NCBI GenBank assembly: GCA_026414485.1
Contig: JAOAIX010000012.1
Location: 1-59,580 of the forward strand
Origin: Candidatus Bathyarchaeota archaeon
GTDB lineage: Archaea; Thermoproteota; Bathyarchaeia; Bathyarchaeales; Bathycorpusculaceae
Reading direction: 5' to 3'
Length of the DNA stretch: 59,580 nucleotides
In this document: piece by piece, positions 1 to 9,472 of the stretch
Layout of the letters: each line of letters starts with the position of its first letter
Position numbering within the stretch: the first letter of the stretch is position 1
The notes under the pieces: model-generated
Told to the model about the DNA's origin: nothing
Databases searched by the model: none
Seen by the model: the letters and a program-made list of their open reading frames with translations, nothing else
Program-made: the position numbers and the translations under genes

Positions 1-2
1 CT

Positions 3-1916
3 CCAGACGGCAATATCTACTTCTCGGTTCCATCCACAGGCGAAATATACCAACTCAGAAATGGAAACCAAACTCTATTTTTCAGAAGAAACATAAAAAA
101 CGTAGGCCCCATAGCCTTTGCACCAAACGGAACCCTGTTCATCGCAGAGATGACAGCCTCAGAGGGTTCCCAATCAATATATAAGCTAACCCAAACCCCC
201 TCAGGTAACATGACTGAAACCATAGTTTTCAAAACCCCCCACTCAATCGGCGGAATAGCCTTCAACAGCAAAGGCGAACTATTCTACAGTGACGGCCAAA
301 GAGGTAGACTCTGGAAAATAGTAAACGGCACACCAGAACTTTACGTTAACAAAAAAACGTGGGCAACCATGTACGGCATAGTCTTCGACGCCTTAGATAA
401 CATATACCTTTGCGACTGGAGTACCCCAGGAAACATCTACTACGTAGACTTCAGACTAAACCTGACATACAAAATTTCAAGTAGCAACGGCACTCCACTA
501 AACGAAGCAAAAGTCTCAATTAAACTGCCAAACTCTACTCAGCTCACACTCACAACAAACTCCACAGGTCACATATCAATCAACCAAACCTTGCCAGGAA
601 CACACCAACTACAAGTATACTGGCAAAACTTAACGGTGGGAAACTTTGAATTCACAGAATTAACCAGAGGAAACAAAAACCTAACCTGTAACGTCTTTGA
701 CATAAAACTCACAGCCACAGACAGCCTAAACAGGCCACTAAACAGTATCACCCTAAATATACATCTCCCAAACGGCACAATAATCACAACAACCTCCCCA
801 GCATCTCTTCCCTTAACGCCCACAGGAACCCTAAAAGTCACAGCAACATACAATAACAAACAAGTCGCAACCCCACTCACAATCAACCTTACTTCCAACT
901 TAGATACAAACATTCCATGCTCAATACACTCCCTCACCATCCAAATCATAGATCCCAACATGGAACCCCTAACAGACTCCCTCTTAGAAGTACGCAACGA
1001 AAACTCCACTATAACCACTCAAAAATCCACCACCGCAAACTTCACCATAAATGACCTAACCGACGGAAAATACACCATTAGCGCAAAAATCGGAGGTTTC
1101 CAAGTTGCACAAACCGAACTACTGCTCAACACCTCCCAAACCATACAACTCAAAGCAAACGTGTCAGAAGTTGTACTCACAGCCACAGACCTCTTCGGAT
1201 TTCCGATCGAAGGCGCCCGCGTCACAATAACCCTGCCCGATAACTCAACATTTACTGGAAAAACCAACGAAAACGGCAAGTTCTCATTAAAACAGCTACC
1301 CATTGTTAACATCAAAGTGTCAGTTGACTCAGGAAACGAAAAACGCGAACTTACCCTCGACCTCAACAACACAAAAACTGAAGCAACAACAACATTCTTC
1401 CTCTCATTCGCCATGAACATAACAATAATCGCGCTAATTATCGCAACATTGCTGTTTATCCCAAAAACCAGACGCGCCATTATAAAATCAATACGCTCTA
1501 TCAAAATCGAAATTTCATCTGAAAACGAAAATTTCATAAACTGGTACTTAAATTCCTTATCCTCAGCAACAGGGCTGAACATAGAAGAAGCAAAACAAAT
1601 CAAAAGCGGTCAAACCAACCTGCTCATAGAAGGCAACACCCTACCCAACCTCAAAGACACAACAGATCACACAGTATTACTCGTAGCAGACAACACAGTT
1701 ATGCCTAAGAGAAAAGAAATAAGAGTCCTCAAAGAGGTAGTAAACCTAAAAGAAGACTTAAATACCCTCTCCAAACTCGTACAAACTTATTCTCAAGAAA
1801 CTAAACTCCCAACACTCGGAATTCTACTCTGCGACGAAGTAACTGAAGATATGCTTTCAACTCTGAAAAAATCAACCGATACAGAAGTCGTACTCATGCC
1901 AAAAAAACAAACATAA
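3..1916 (+). CDS. Surface-anchored NHL/SMP-30-type propeller protein with carboxypeptidase-regulatory-like repeats (5' end outside window)
   Basis: The frame is open from the first bases, so the gene is cut by the left edge; the ATG at 150 is internal. The N-terminal part repeats a pattern typical of NHL/SGL propeller blades (PDGNIYF, PNGTLFI, SKGELFY, ALDNIYL). About four repeats of roughly 85 residues follow, each opening like ATDLFGFPIEGARV, which matches carboxypeptidase-regulatory/Ig-like folds rich in N-x-T/S sites. A single hydrophobic segment lies near residues 420-440 counted from position 150, followed by arginines and lysines and then a cytoplasmic domain of about 140 residues that I do not recognise. 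The likely topology is outside propeller, stalk, membrane, inside domain. The substrate is unknown. Synonymous positions are strongly biased to A and C, as in the following genes. Confidence 0.75.
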   Translation, partial: PDGNIYFSVPSTGEIYQLRNGNQTLFFRRNIKNVGPIAFAPNGTLFIAEMTASEGSQSIYKLTQTPSGNMTETIVFKTPHSIGGIAFNSKGELFYSDGQRGRLWKIVNGTPELYVNKKTWATMYGIVFDALDNIYLCDWSTPGNIYYVDFRLNLTYKISSSNGTPLNEAKVSIKLPNSTQLTLTTNSTGHISINQTLPGTHQLQVYWQNLTVGNFEFTELTRGNKNLTCNVFDIKLTATDSLNRPLNSITLNIHLPNGTIITTTSPASLPLTPTGTLKVTATYNNKQVATPLTINLTSNLDTNIPCSIHSLTIQIIDPNMEPLTDSLLEVRNENSTITTQKSTTANFTINDLTDGKYTISAKIGGFQVAQTELLLNTSQTIQLKANVSEVVLTATDLFGFPIEGARVTITLPDNSTFTGKTNENGKFSLKQLPIVNIKVSVDSGNEKRELTLDLNNTKTEATTTFFLSFAMNITIIALIIATLLFIPKTRRAIIKSIRSIKIEISSENENFINWYLNSLSSATGLNIEEAKQIKSGQTNLLIEGNTLPNLKDTTDHTVLLVADNTVMPKRKEIRVLKEVVNLKEDLNTLSKLVQTYSQETKLPTLGILLCDEVTEDMLSTLKKSTDTEVVLMPKKQT

Positions 1917-2006
1917 CAAACAACAGAATCCTAAAAAACGCACAAATAATCTCGACAACAAAACCCACAATCAAGTTTATTTCCATTTTCATAACTTAAC
2001 CCTTCA

Positions 2007-2025
2007 CCTCTTCCAGTAGAAGAGG
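2007..2025. other. Perfect 7-bp hairpin in the gap after the surface protein
   Basis: CCTCTTC and GAAGAGG form a perfect stem with loop CAGTA. It lies 91 bases after the surface-protein stop, in a 396-base gap (1917-2312) that otherwise shows only A/C-rich sequence and no ORF I would call. It could be a transcript-end structure or part of a leader. The function is not shown by the sequence. Confidence 0.3.
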
Positions 2026-2191
2026 ACCATAGATTCAAGATCAAAAAACTGAATCTTCAAAAACTAACATCCGATCTCAACCTAACACAGCTTAAAAATC
2101 CAAGCAACCACTTCATCGTCACCTAATGGCCATAATTCAAAACACTCCACACCAAAACATGAAACACCCCAACGCCTGGAGGCGGCAAAAG

Positions 2192-2293
2192 AAACCCAAC
2201 TACCAAACCATAAACCCACCCAACCAAAAACAACCACAACCACACAAAAACAAAAACCATAAACACAACCACAAACAACAACATAACCCAACA
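2192..2293 (+). repeat. G-free, A/C-only low-complexity leader
   Basis: This stretch of 102 bases contains no G and only a few T. It directly precedes the AAGGA ribosome-binding site (about 2296-2300) and ATG (2313) of the flippase gene. Such RNA would be essentially unstructured. It spuriously opens a long frame (2126-3361) of His/Pro/Asn-rich nonsense protein, which I do not call. Confidence 0.6.
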
Positions 2294-2312
2294 GCAAGGA
2301 AAAAACCCAAAC

Positions 2313-3894
2313 ATGAACAACCCCACAGACATCGCCAAAACCTCAGCCACAGGCAGCTTCCACCTTCTCTGGGGCCTCGTAACCTCAACACTCATCTCCT
2401 CAATAGGCACCATCTTCATAGCCAACCTCCTAGGCTCAGACCAATACGGCCTCTACACCATAGTACTCACAGCCCCCTCACTCATCAGCATACTCAGAGA
2501 CTGGGGCATAAACACCGCCATGACCCGCTTCACCGCACAATTCCGCGCAGAAAACCGAACCAACGAAATCCGCAGCATACTCACAACAGGCATAATCTTC
2601 GAAACCACAATAGGCACACTACTATCCATAATCCTACTCGCAACCGCAAACACCATAGCCACAACCGCATTCAACCGCCCCGAAATCACACCCCTCATAC
2701 AACTCGCCTCACTCACAGTCCTAGCAAACGGCCTCATCAACGCAGCCACCGCAACATTCGTAGGCATAGAAAAACTAACCCGCAACAGCATCATGCTCAT
2801 CTTCCAAGCCATCATAAAAACAACCCTCGTCATAGCCCTAGTCATCCTAGGCCAAGGCACCACAGGCGCCATCATAGGCTACACAACAGCCCTCCTCATA
2901 GCAGGCACAACAGGCATCCTACTCCTATGGCCCATCTACAAAAACCTACCCAAACCCCAAACCACCCACCTCCACCTCAAAGCCTACCTCCAAACCATGC
3001 TCCAATACGGCATCCCCCTCTCACTATCAAACATAATCCTCGGCTTCCAAACCCAATTCTTCAGCTTCCTACTACCCATATACGTCGCCGAAAACGCCAC
3101 AATCGGCAACTACGGCATAGCAAGCACATTCTCAGTCCTCATAACATTCTTCGCAACCCCAATAACAACCATGCTCCTCCCAGCCTTCTCCAAACTAAAC
3201 CACAAAAAAGACAACCAAACCCTACAAACAGTATTCCAAAACTCCATCAAATGGGCAGCACTATTCGTAATCCCACCAACCACCATAGTCATGGCACTAG
3301 CCGAACCAGCAGTCACCACACTATTCCACAACAGCCTACACCACAGCCCCCCTATTCCTAGCACTACTCTCCATTACCTACCTCTACACCGCATTCGGCA
3401 GCCTAAGCGTAGGCAACCTCATCAACGCCCAAGGCGACACAACATACAACCTAAAACTCGCCATCATAACCGCCGCAATAGGCTTCCCCATGGGCATAAC
3501 CCTCATCATGCACTTCGGCGTCCTAGGCCTCATCACAACAACCCTAATCTCCTCACTCCCAAGCCTCTTCATAGCCATACGATGGATAAAAAACAACTAC
3601 AACATCACCATAGACTGGACATCATCCGCAAAAATCCTCCTCACATCAGCAACAGCAGCCACCCCCACCTACATCACAGCCACCATATTACCATTCTAAA
3701 GCTGGCTAAGACTAACCATAGGCGTAATAATTTTCATCACAATCTTCCTACTCACCGCCATCCTAACCAAAACAATCACCAAAACAGACACCGCCAGCCT
3801 ACGCCAAATGCTCAGCGCCATACACCCCATACAAAAAATCGTAAACTTCACCCTAAACATAATAGAAAAACTCATAGACACACTCAAATTCTAA
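2313..3894 (+). pseudogene. Polysaccharide/lipid-linked oligosaccharide flippase (MATE/Wzx-like), broken by a frameshift and an in-frame stop
   Basis: The first about 340 codons encode a multi-helix membrane protein of the oligosaccharide flippase type (start MNNPTDIAKTSATGSF, then LGSDQYGLYTIVL, typical of Wzx/RfbX-like transporters). Between about 3335 and 3352 the reading moves by one base: the homologous continuation (APLFLALLSITYLYTAFGSL) is in the next frame, so one extra base, perhaps in the C6 run at 3347-3352, breaks the gene. That second frame meets TAA at 3697-3699 (one change from CAA) and then continues with a clear last membrane helix and tail to a stop at 3892-3894. Repaired, the protein would be about 527 residues, normal for the family. 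Either this is a recent pseudogene or there are two assembly errors. Confidence 0.75.
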
Positions 3895-3924
3895 CCAAAC
3901 AACAAACAAGGCGAAAAAACAACC

Positions 3925-4569
3925 TTGCAAGGCATCTCCATAGTCACAACCACCTGGAACGAACAAGAAAACATAAAAAAACTAATTTTAACAATCCGAA
4001 AAACCCTCAAAGACCACCCACACGAAATAATCGTAATCGACGACAACTCAACCGACGGCACCATACAAACAGCAAAACAACACGCCGACATAGCCATAAC
4101 CAAACTAAGACAAGGACAAACCAAAGGCCTACTAGACGGCATGCAGCTCGCGCAATACCCCACAATAATCACCATAGACGCCGACCTAGAAAACGACCCA
4201 CAACACATCCCACAACTAGCCAAACTAACCAGCAAATTCGACATCGTCGTCGCCTCACGCACACAACTCCCAAGAATCTCAGAAAAAATCGCCTCAAAAA
4301 CACTAGGCAAACTCTTAGGCGTCACAGACACATTCTCCAACTACCGCGCCTTCAAAAAAACCATAATCCCCCTCCTAAAATGGCACGGCAGCGAAACCTT
4401 CGGAGCCGAATTCCTCGTCACAGCCAAAAAACACCACCTAAAAATCGGACAAATAACCTACACTCCTCCACCAAGAAGACAAAACCCACGAATCGGCGGC
4501 ACCATAAAAGCCAACCTCAGAATTTTTTGGGCATTATCAAAATCCATAATTTACCTATACAAAAAATAA
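3925..4569 (+). CDS. Family 2 glycosyltransferase, polyprenyl-phosphate sugar transferase type
   Basis: A 214-residue GT-A enzyme. The N-terminus ISIVTTTWNEQENI, the IVIDDNSTDGT motif near residues 35-45, the metal-binding IDADLENDP (DxD-like) near 85-95 and SNYRAFKK near 140 are the standard marks of dolichol/polyprenyl-phosphate glycosyltransferases (DPM1-like). Such enzymes move a sugar from a nucleotide donor to a lipid carrier at the inner face of the membrane. There is no C-terminal membrane domain, so it is the soluble DPM1 form. The start is TTG with AAGGCG about 12 bases upstream. It lies 30 bases after the flippase remnant on the same strand, which suggests a former surface-glycan operon. 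Confidence 0.85.
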   Translation: MQGISIVTTTWNEQENIKKLILTIRKTLKDHPHEIIVIDDNSTDGTIQTAKQHADIAITKLRQGQTKGLLDGMQLAQYPTIITIDADLENDPQHIPQLAKLTSKFDIVVASRTQLPRISEKIASKTLGKLLGVTDTFSNYRAFKKTIIPLLKWHGSETFGAEFLVTAKKHHLKIGQITYTPPPRRQNPRIGGTIKANLRIFWALSKSIIYLYKK

Positions 4570-4613
4570 GAAAACCCTAAACACTCATCGTCCACAATAA
4601 CCAACAAACAAAC

Positions 4614-5078
4614 TCACTGAAAACGCCGCCTAATCTCCTCAAGAGTCAAAATCGCAACCCCATTCTGCCGCAAAGTTCTCTCTGCATCCTCCACATCCTT
4701 AGGCCGCAACACCAAAACAAACTTACCATCAAAATGCACCGCCGACGAATACGCATACTCAATGTTAACAGCATGCTCACCCAAAATCCTCGTAATCTGC
4801 GAAATCGGATTACTCTGCGAAATCAATATCGCCGTAACCTCAGTATTCTTCTTCGACTTAGCCAAATTAAAATCCGCACCCTCCAATATCCGAGCAGCCA
4901 GCTGAGGATCCTCAACTACCATCCGAACCAAACCAAATTCACCTGCATCAACTATAGACAAAGCATAAAGCTTAATCTGATTCTTATCCAAATGCATCAT
5001 AACATCAGACAAAGAACCAGGTCTATTATCCAAAAAAACACTAACTTGAGGCACAGGCACCAAAGACACCCAACCCAA
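4614..5078 (-). CDS. Tandem ACT-domain protein
   Basis: A 154-residue protein built of two ACT domains. The first opens with PQVSVFLDNRPGSLSDV, the second with EVTAILISQSNPISQITRIL; both show the beta-alpha-beta-beta-alpha-beta pattern with the Gly/Asn at the first turn that binds amino acids. No catalytic domain is attached, so it probably senses an amino acid and acts on a partner protein. The start is TTG at 5078 with no clear ribosome-binding site, and a later GTG is possible. It is convergent with the glycosyltransferase gene and lies downstream of the radical SAM gene on the same strand, about 70 bases away. Confidence 0.8.
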   Translation of the reverse strand: MGWVSLVPVPQVSVFLDNRPGSLSDVMMHLDKNQIKLYALSIVDAGEFGLVRMVVEDPQLAARILEGADFNLAKSKKNTEVTAILISQSNPISQITRILGEHAVNIEYAYSSAVHFDGKFVLVLRPKDVEDAERTLRQNGVAILTLEEIRRRFQ

Positions 5079-5145
5079 TTAAGACAAAAACACTATTTAT
5101 GCTTTAACACAAAAACCAGAAAACACCCAACCTACCCAACTGCTC

Positions 5146-6216
5146 CTACTTTCCACGTAAACTCTCAGGCACATAAACACACGCCGGATCAGACTCATAC
5201 ATATCCCCCGTATAAGCATACGCCCGATTCCGACAACCCCCACAAATCTCCCTAAACTCACAAACCCCACACTTACCCTTCAAAACACGCCGATCCTGAA
5301 AACTACGATAAAACGGCGACGCCTTAACTTCACTCCACGCCTCCTGCAACGACTTATCCCGAATATTTCCCAACTTCATATGCTCCGTCGGCGAAAGATC
5401 CGTATAAAAACACGGTATCAAATCCCCATTCTCAGTAACACTCACATAACCCCCAAAAGCAAAATAAGTACACTTACCATGAAACTTACGCTCATACCAC
5501 TCATCAAAATTAGCTATATTACGCTGCTTCACAACCCGAGCAAAATGCGGACAATGCACATGAATCTCAAACTTCCCCTCATACTTAACCGTCAAATCCC
5601 AAATATGATTAAGCACCCACTCATACTGCTCAGGCGAAGGCGCCAACTGCATAGTCTCCTTAGCTCTACCACTGGGCACCAAATGATTAAACCAAACAAA
5701 ATTCGCACGATACTTATCCGCCAACTCACATACATGATCCAAATGCCTATAATTTATAGCAGTTATCGCACAAGCTAAACCATTAAGAATTTTACCCGCA
5801 GACAACTTTTCAATCGCAGCCACCGCCTTCCTGTAAGAACCCTTCCCACGCAACTGATCATTAACCTCTTCCGGACCATCAATACTCACACTAGTCCAAA
5901 CCTCATTCTTAACCAAATTATCATAAATAGACCCATCCACAAAAACACCATTCGTCAACAAACAAACATTAAGCCCCTTGCTTTTCGCATAGGCCACTAT
6001 CTCAAAAATATCAGGCCGCGTCAGCGGCTCACCACCTTTTATACCAAACCAACGCACCCCAAACTTGTGAACCTCATCAACAAGACGAAACGCCTCCTGC
6101 GTCGTCAACTCACGAGGCGCCTTAGCACCAGTAGCATCCACATTACAATATATACAACGAGCATTACAAGCCCCAGTTGCTCTCCAAGAAGTCATAAGCA
6201 AAGGACCTTTATCCAC
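5146..6216 (-). CDS. Radical SAM/SPASM enzyme, AhbC/AhbD-PqqE-like
   Basis: About 356 residues. The radical SAM cluster motif is CNARCIYC (CxxxCxxC) near residues 18-25, followed by GIKGGEPLTRPD, the GGE-like SAM-binding motif. The C-terminus carries a SPASM-type cysteine set (CGVC, EICGGCRNRAYAYTGD, DPACVYVP) that would bind an auxiliary 4Fe-4S cluster. The GGCRxRAYAYTGD form resembles AhbC/AhbD haem-pathway enzymes and related peptide-modifying enzymes; the substrate cannot be chosen from this window, and no precursor peptide or haem gene is adjacent. GTG at 6216 is preferred because AGGGG lies 7 bases upstream (on the minus strand); TTG at 6219 is possible. Confidence 0.85.
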   Translation of the reverse strand: MDKGPLLMTSWRATGACNARCIYCNVDATGAKAPRELTTQEAFRLVDEVHKFGVRWFGIKGGEPLTRPDIFEIVAYAKSKGLNVCLLTNGVFVDGSIYDNLVKNEVWTSVSIDGPEEVNDQLRGKGSYRKAVAAIEKLSAGKILNGLACAITAINYRHLDHVCELADKYRANFVWFNHLVPSGRAKETMQLAPSPEQYEWVLNHIWDLTVKYEGKFEIHVHCPHFARVVKQRNIANFDEWYERKFHGKCTYFAFGGYVSVTENGDLIPCFYTDLSPTEHMKLGNIRDKSLQEAWSEVKASPFYRSFQDRRVLKGKCGVCEFREICGGCRNRAYAYTGDMYESDPACVYVPESLRGK

Positions 6217-6358
6217 CAAAGAACCCCTACGCTCCTACATCCACACCGACTACCAATTAGACGTCAAACTAAAAAACATTTTGCGCTACCATCCACATTT
6301 TAAGACACACCAAACTTGCACTCCACCACGCACCCACAGCTACAAAGCAGAACTTGGG

Positions 6359-6370
6359 AAAGGTTTATAG
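6359..6370 (+). promoter_or_regulatory. Archaeal promoter (BRE/TATA) of the PQQ-propeller gene
   Basis: AAAGGTTTATAG matches a purine-rich BRE followed by a TATA box. It would place transcription start near 6390 and give a leader of about 60 bases before ATG 6451, which has a GAGG ribosome-binding site about 10 bases upstream. Confidence 0.5.
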
Positions 6371-6450
6371 TTGCAGCCAAAGTTATCAACATAGACGAGA
6401 GAAAAAAGAAAACCAATCACCCTCATGCTACAACCCCTTGAGGATAAAAA

Positions 6451-9288
6451 ATGAAAACTAAACTTCAACCCACAATTGTAGTCATCATGCTGCTAATGAC
6501 AATTTCCAACGCCCCTCTTCTCTCAACTCTTGGACAAAATACACAATCACAAAACAACAACCACCTACTGCAATACGAGTGGCCCCAACTGCAAGGTGAC
6601 TCTTCATTTGCCCGATTCTCAACAGGCCCCGCACCAGACGCACCCGACATAATGTGGAAAACCAACATAACAGGCATACAAAGCTACCTCTCAGCCTTCA
6701 ACGGCAAGGTCTACGCCACCACCCAAACCGCCGTCTTCGCAATCGACGCAAAAACCGGCAGCATCCTATGGAAATCAAACATACACAACCCAGGACCCTG
6801 GCCAGCAGTCTACAAAATAGACGACACCCACATGATAGTAGGCAACAGCTGCATCGACCCCGAAAACGGCAGACACATATGGAGCAGCAACAACTTTTCC
6901 GCAACCGCCTCCCCACTATTCACAAACAACGTATACAGCCCACAAGAAAAAATGTTCTACATCAAAGCCGCCTCATACATACAAGCCTGGAACTTCTCCA
7001 ACCCAGACCAACCACCAACCCTCATCTGGGAAACATACGTCTCAGGCAGCGGTCTAGTCGGCTCAGGAATACAATACGGCGACGGCAAAGTTTTCCCCGG
7101 CTCATTTGAATCCCACCAAATAGCCCTAGACGCCAAAACAGGCGCAGTACTCTGGGACACAAACACCAAAGGACCCATGCTCTTCTCAGGTAGCTACGCC
7201 GACGGCAAATTCTTCCGCGGCGGCACCCACGACAACACCCTCTACGCCTTCGACGCAGCCACAGGCGAAATCCTTTGGACCTTCAACCCAGGCAGCAACG
7301 GCGGGTACTTCTGCAGCGGAACAGCAGTCGCCTACGGCATGGTCTACGCACTAAACAAAGACGGCCACCTCTACGCAGTAGACACACAAACAGGCGAACT
7401 AGTGTGGGCGTACAAAGGCCCAGGCACACTGATGTTTCCAGGCTGCCCCACAGTTGCAGACGGCAAAGTCTACGCCACCACCGGACAAGCCGCCTCCTAC
7501 GGAGAAGAATATGGCGCATCCGAATTCGCCTGCCTAGACGCCTACTCAGGTCAAGTCCTCTGGAAGTTACCCATCGAAGCCTTCGCACCCAGAGAATCCG
7601 TAGCCATCGCATACGGCAACCTCTACCTAATACCTGCAAACGTAACAGAAGCAGTAGATACAATCTCAGGCGCAGAATACTCCACAGCCAATCAAGTGTG
7701 GGCCATAGGAACAACCGCATGGCCCATGTGGCGCCACGACCCCGCCCACTCCGCCACAGGCCAATCTGGCCCCACAAACCTTGTACTACGATGGAAATTC
7801 ACAACAGGCGGCTCAGTAGTCTCATCCCCCAGCATAGCCAACGGCATCGCCTATTTCGGCTCAATGGACAAATACATCTACGCCGTCAACGCCCAACACG
7901 GCAATTTAATCTGGAAATTCCAAACACAAGCCCGCATCTTCTCCTCACCCGCAGTGGTTGACGGCAAAGTCTACACGGGAACCGACGACGGCAACATATA
8001 CTGCCTAAACGCCTACAACGGTAGCCTCATCTGGAAAACTTACGCCGGCGGCATCGTCCCAGCAAACTTCGCAGCAGCTGTTATCCTCAGATCATCCCCC
8101 CTCGTCGTAAACAACCAAGTTTACGTAGGCGCCCTAGACTCCAACCTCTACTGCTTTAACGGCTCCACAGGAGACACAGTCTGGAAGTACCAGACAAAAG
8201 GACCCATCACCTCATCCCCGGCAGTAGTGGACGATGCAGTCTACATAACCTCACAAGAACCCACCTCAGGTACCTTATACAAGCTTAACGCACAAAACGG
8301 CAATTTAATCTGGAAAAAACCCCTCCCCTACAACATTGGCTTCATGGGCGGAACCGACCTCCACTCTTCACCAACAATAGCAGACGGCAAAGTTTTCGTA
8401 GGCACCAACGCAGGAACATACTACGCAATAGACACCTCAACAGGCAACACCCTCTGGACATACAATAACGCCGCCTCAGAAGAATTCATCTTGTGCTCCC
8501 CCATCTACAGCAACGGCAACGTCTTTCTCGTCGACAAATTCTCCATAGTCTGCGTGAATGCCACAAACGGCAACCCCATCTGGAAAGCCTTCCTAGGCGA
8601 CGAACTATACGTTTCCCCATCACTTGCTGAAGACAAACTCTACGTCGTAACCGACCAACGACACATATTTGTTCTCAACGCAACCAACGGCTACAAACTC
8701 AGTTCCTTCACAACCGACTCCAACAGTTGGTCTGCCCCCACCATATACCAAGGTCGCGTGTACGCAGGCAACAACGACTGGAACGTCTACTGCCTAGCAG
8801 ACTACGCCGCATTATCCAGCAACATAATTCTTACACTCGCAAACTCCACAGTCGTCTCAGGTGAAGTTGCCCGAGGCTCTGGTAAACTAACCCCTGCAAT
8901 AGCTAACGCCACCATCACTTTAACATTCATCAAACCAGACGGCAGCGCAAGCAGCACCCAAGTGACCACCTCCACAAAAGGCGAATTTGCCTTCACGCTA
9001 ACACCCAACGAAATCGGCAACTGGGCAATTATGGCACAATGGCGCTCAGACAAAAGCTACTACGCTTCCGCAGCCAGTCCAGCATTAGTGTTAATCGTAA
9101 ACCCTGCCCCAACTCCAACTTTAACCGCGTCGCCTTCACCGACAATTCCATACGCAACCCCCACGCCATTTGAGGAGCAACACGTCGCTGGAATACCCAT
9201 GATCTACCTATACACAATATTAATAGCCTTTTTAATTGTGGTGATTATCGTGGCAGCCTACACCTACAGAAAACGAATTCACCACTGA
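6451..9288 (+). CDS. Secreted double PQQ-type beta-propeller protein, membrane-anchored
   Basis: A 945-residue exported protein. A signal peptide (residues 1-28) is followed by two tandem PQQ/BamB-like propellers. Each opens with a characteristic phrase: WPQLQGDSSFARF near residue 46 and WPMWRHDPAHSATGQ near residue 425. I count about twelve blades ending in a Gly-x-x-x-W unit (TGSILWK, TGAVLWD, HGNLIWK, NGSLIWK and others). After the propellers come an Ig-like domain, a Pro/Thr-rich spacer (PAPTPTLTASPSPTIP) and one C-terminal membrane helix with a basic tail. This is a cell-surface protein, perhaps a binding scaffold; true PQQ or alcohol dehydrogenase activity is not supported. Synonymous sites are A/C-biased. 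Confidence 0.85.
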   Translation: MKTKLQPTIVVIMLLMTISNAPLLSTLGQNTQSQNNNHLLQYEWPQLQGDSSFARFSTGPAPDAPDIMWKTNITGIQSYLSAFNGKVYATTQTAVFAIDAKTGSILWKSNIHNPGPWPAVYKIDDTHMIVGNSCIDPENGRHIWSSNNFSATASPLFTNNVYSPQEKMFYIKAASYIQAWNFSNPDQPPTLIWETYVSGSGLVGSGIQYGDGKVFPGSFESHQIALDAKTGAVLWDTNTKGPMLFSGSYADGKFFRGGTHDNTLYAFDAATGEILWTFNPGSNGGYFCSGTAVAYGMVYALNKDGHLYAVDTQTGELVWAYKGPGTLMFPGCPTVADGKVYATTGQAASYGEEYGASEFACLDAYSGQVLWKLPIEAFAPRESVAIAYGNLYLIPANVTEAVDTISGAEYSTANQVWAIGTTAWPMWRHDPAHSATGQSGPTNLVLRWKFTTGGSVVSSPSIANGIAYFGSMDKYIYAVNAQHGNLIWKFQTQARIFSSPAVVDGKVYTGTDDGNIYCLNAYNGSLIWKTYAGGIVPANFAAAVILRSSPLVVNNQVYVGALDSNLYCFNGSTGDTVWKYQTKGPITSSPAVVDDAVYITSQEPTSGTLYKLNAQNGNLIWKKPLPYNIGFMGGTDLHSSPTIADGKVFVGTNAGTYYAIDTSTGNTLWTYNNAASEEFILCSPIYSNGNVFLVDKFSIVCVNATNGNPIWKAFLGDELYVSPSLAEDKLYVVTDQRHIFVLNATNGYKLSSFTTDSNSWSAPTIYQGRVYAGNNDWNVYCLADYAALSSNIILTLANSTVVSGEVARGSGKLTPAIANATITLTFIKPDGSASSTQVTTSTKGEFAFTLTPNEIGNWAIMAQWRSDKSYYASAASPALVLIVNPAPTPTLTASPSPTIPYATPTPFEEQHVAGIPMIYLYTILIAFLIVVIIVAAYTYRKRIHH

Positions 9289-9472
9289 TTTCTTCCACTA
9301 AACTTAACACAGTTCCTCAGCCTAAAAACCCAAAACAAACAATAAAAAACCTAAATTGCCCTTCTAAACAAGAAAAAGGTCACTCATCACAAAAAAGACA
9401 GCTAAAACTCAAGAGATCCCAAAGAAGCAAATGTTTTATACAACATTCAAAAACTCATACAAGGCGCCTCCA

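Noticed and set aside
2126-3361. A 411-codon + strand frame rich in His, Pro and Asn
   Set aside because: It is a product of the A/C-only composition, runs in another frame over the flippase, and has no domain or plausible hydrophobic pattern.
9130-9165. Thr/Pro/Ser-rich codons resembling a tandem repeat
   Set aside because: This is the low-complexity spacer between the Ig-like domain and the membrane helix of the PQQ protein, not an independent repeat element.
6451-9288. Assignment as a quinoprotein alcohol dehydrogenase
   Set aside because: Only the propeller blades match; no dehydrogenase active-site Asp or adjacent-Cys disulfide motif was seen.
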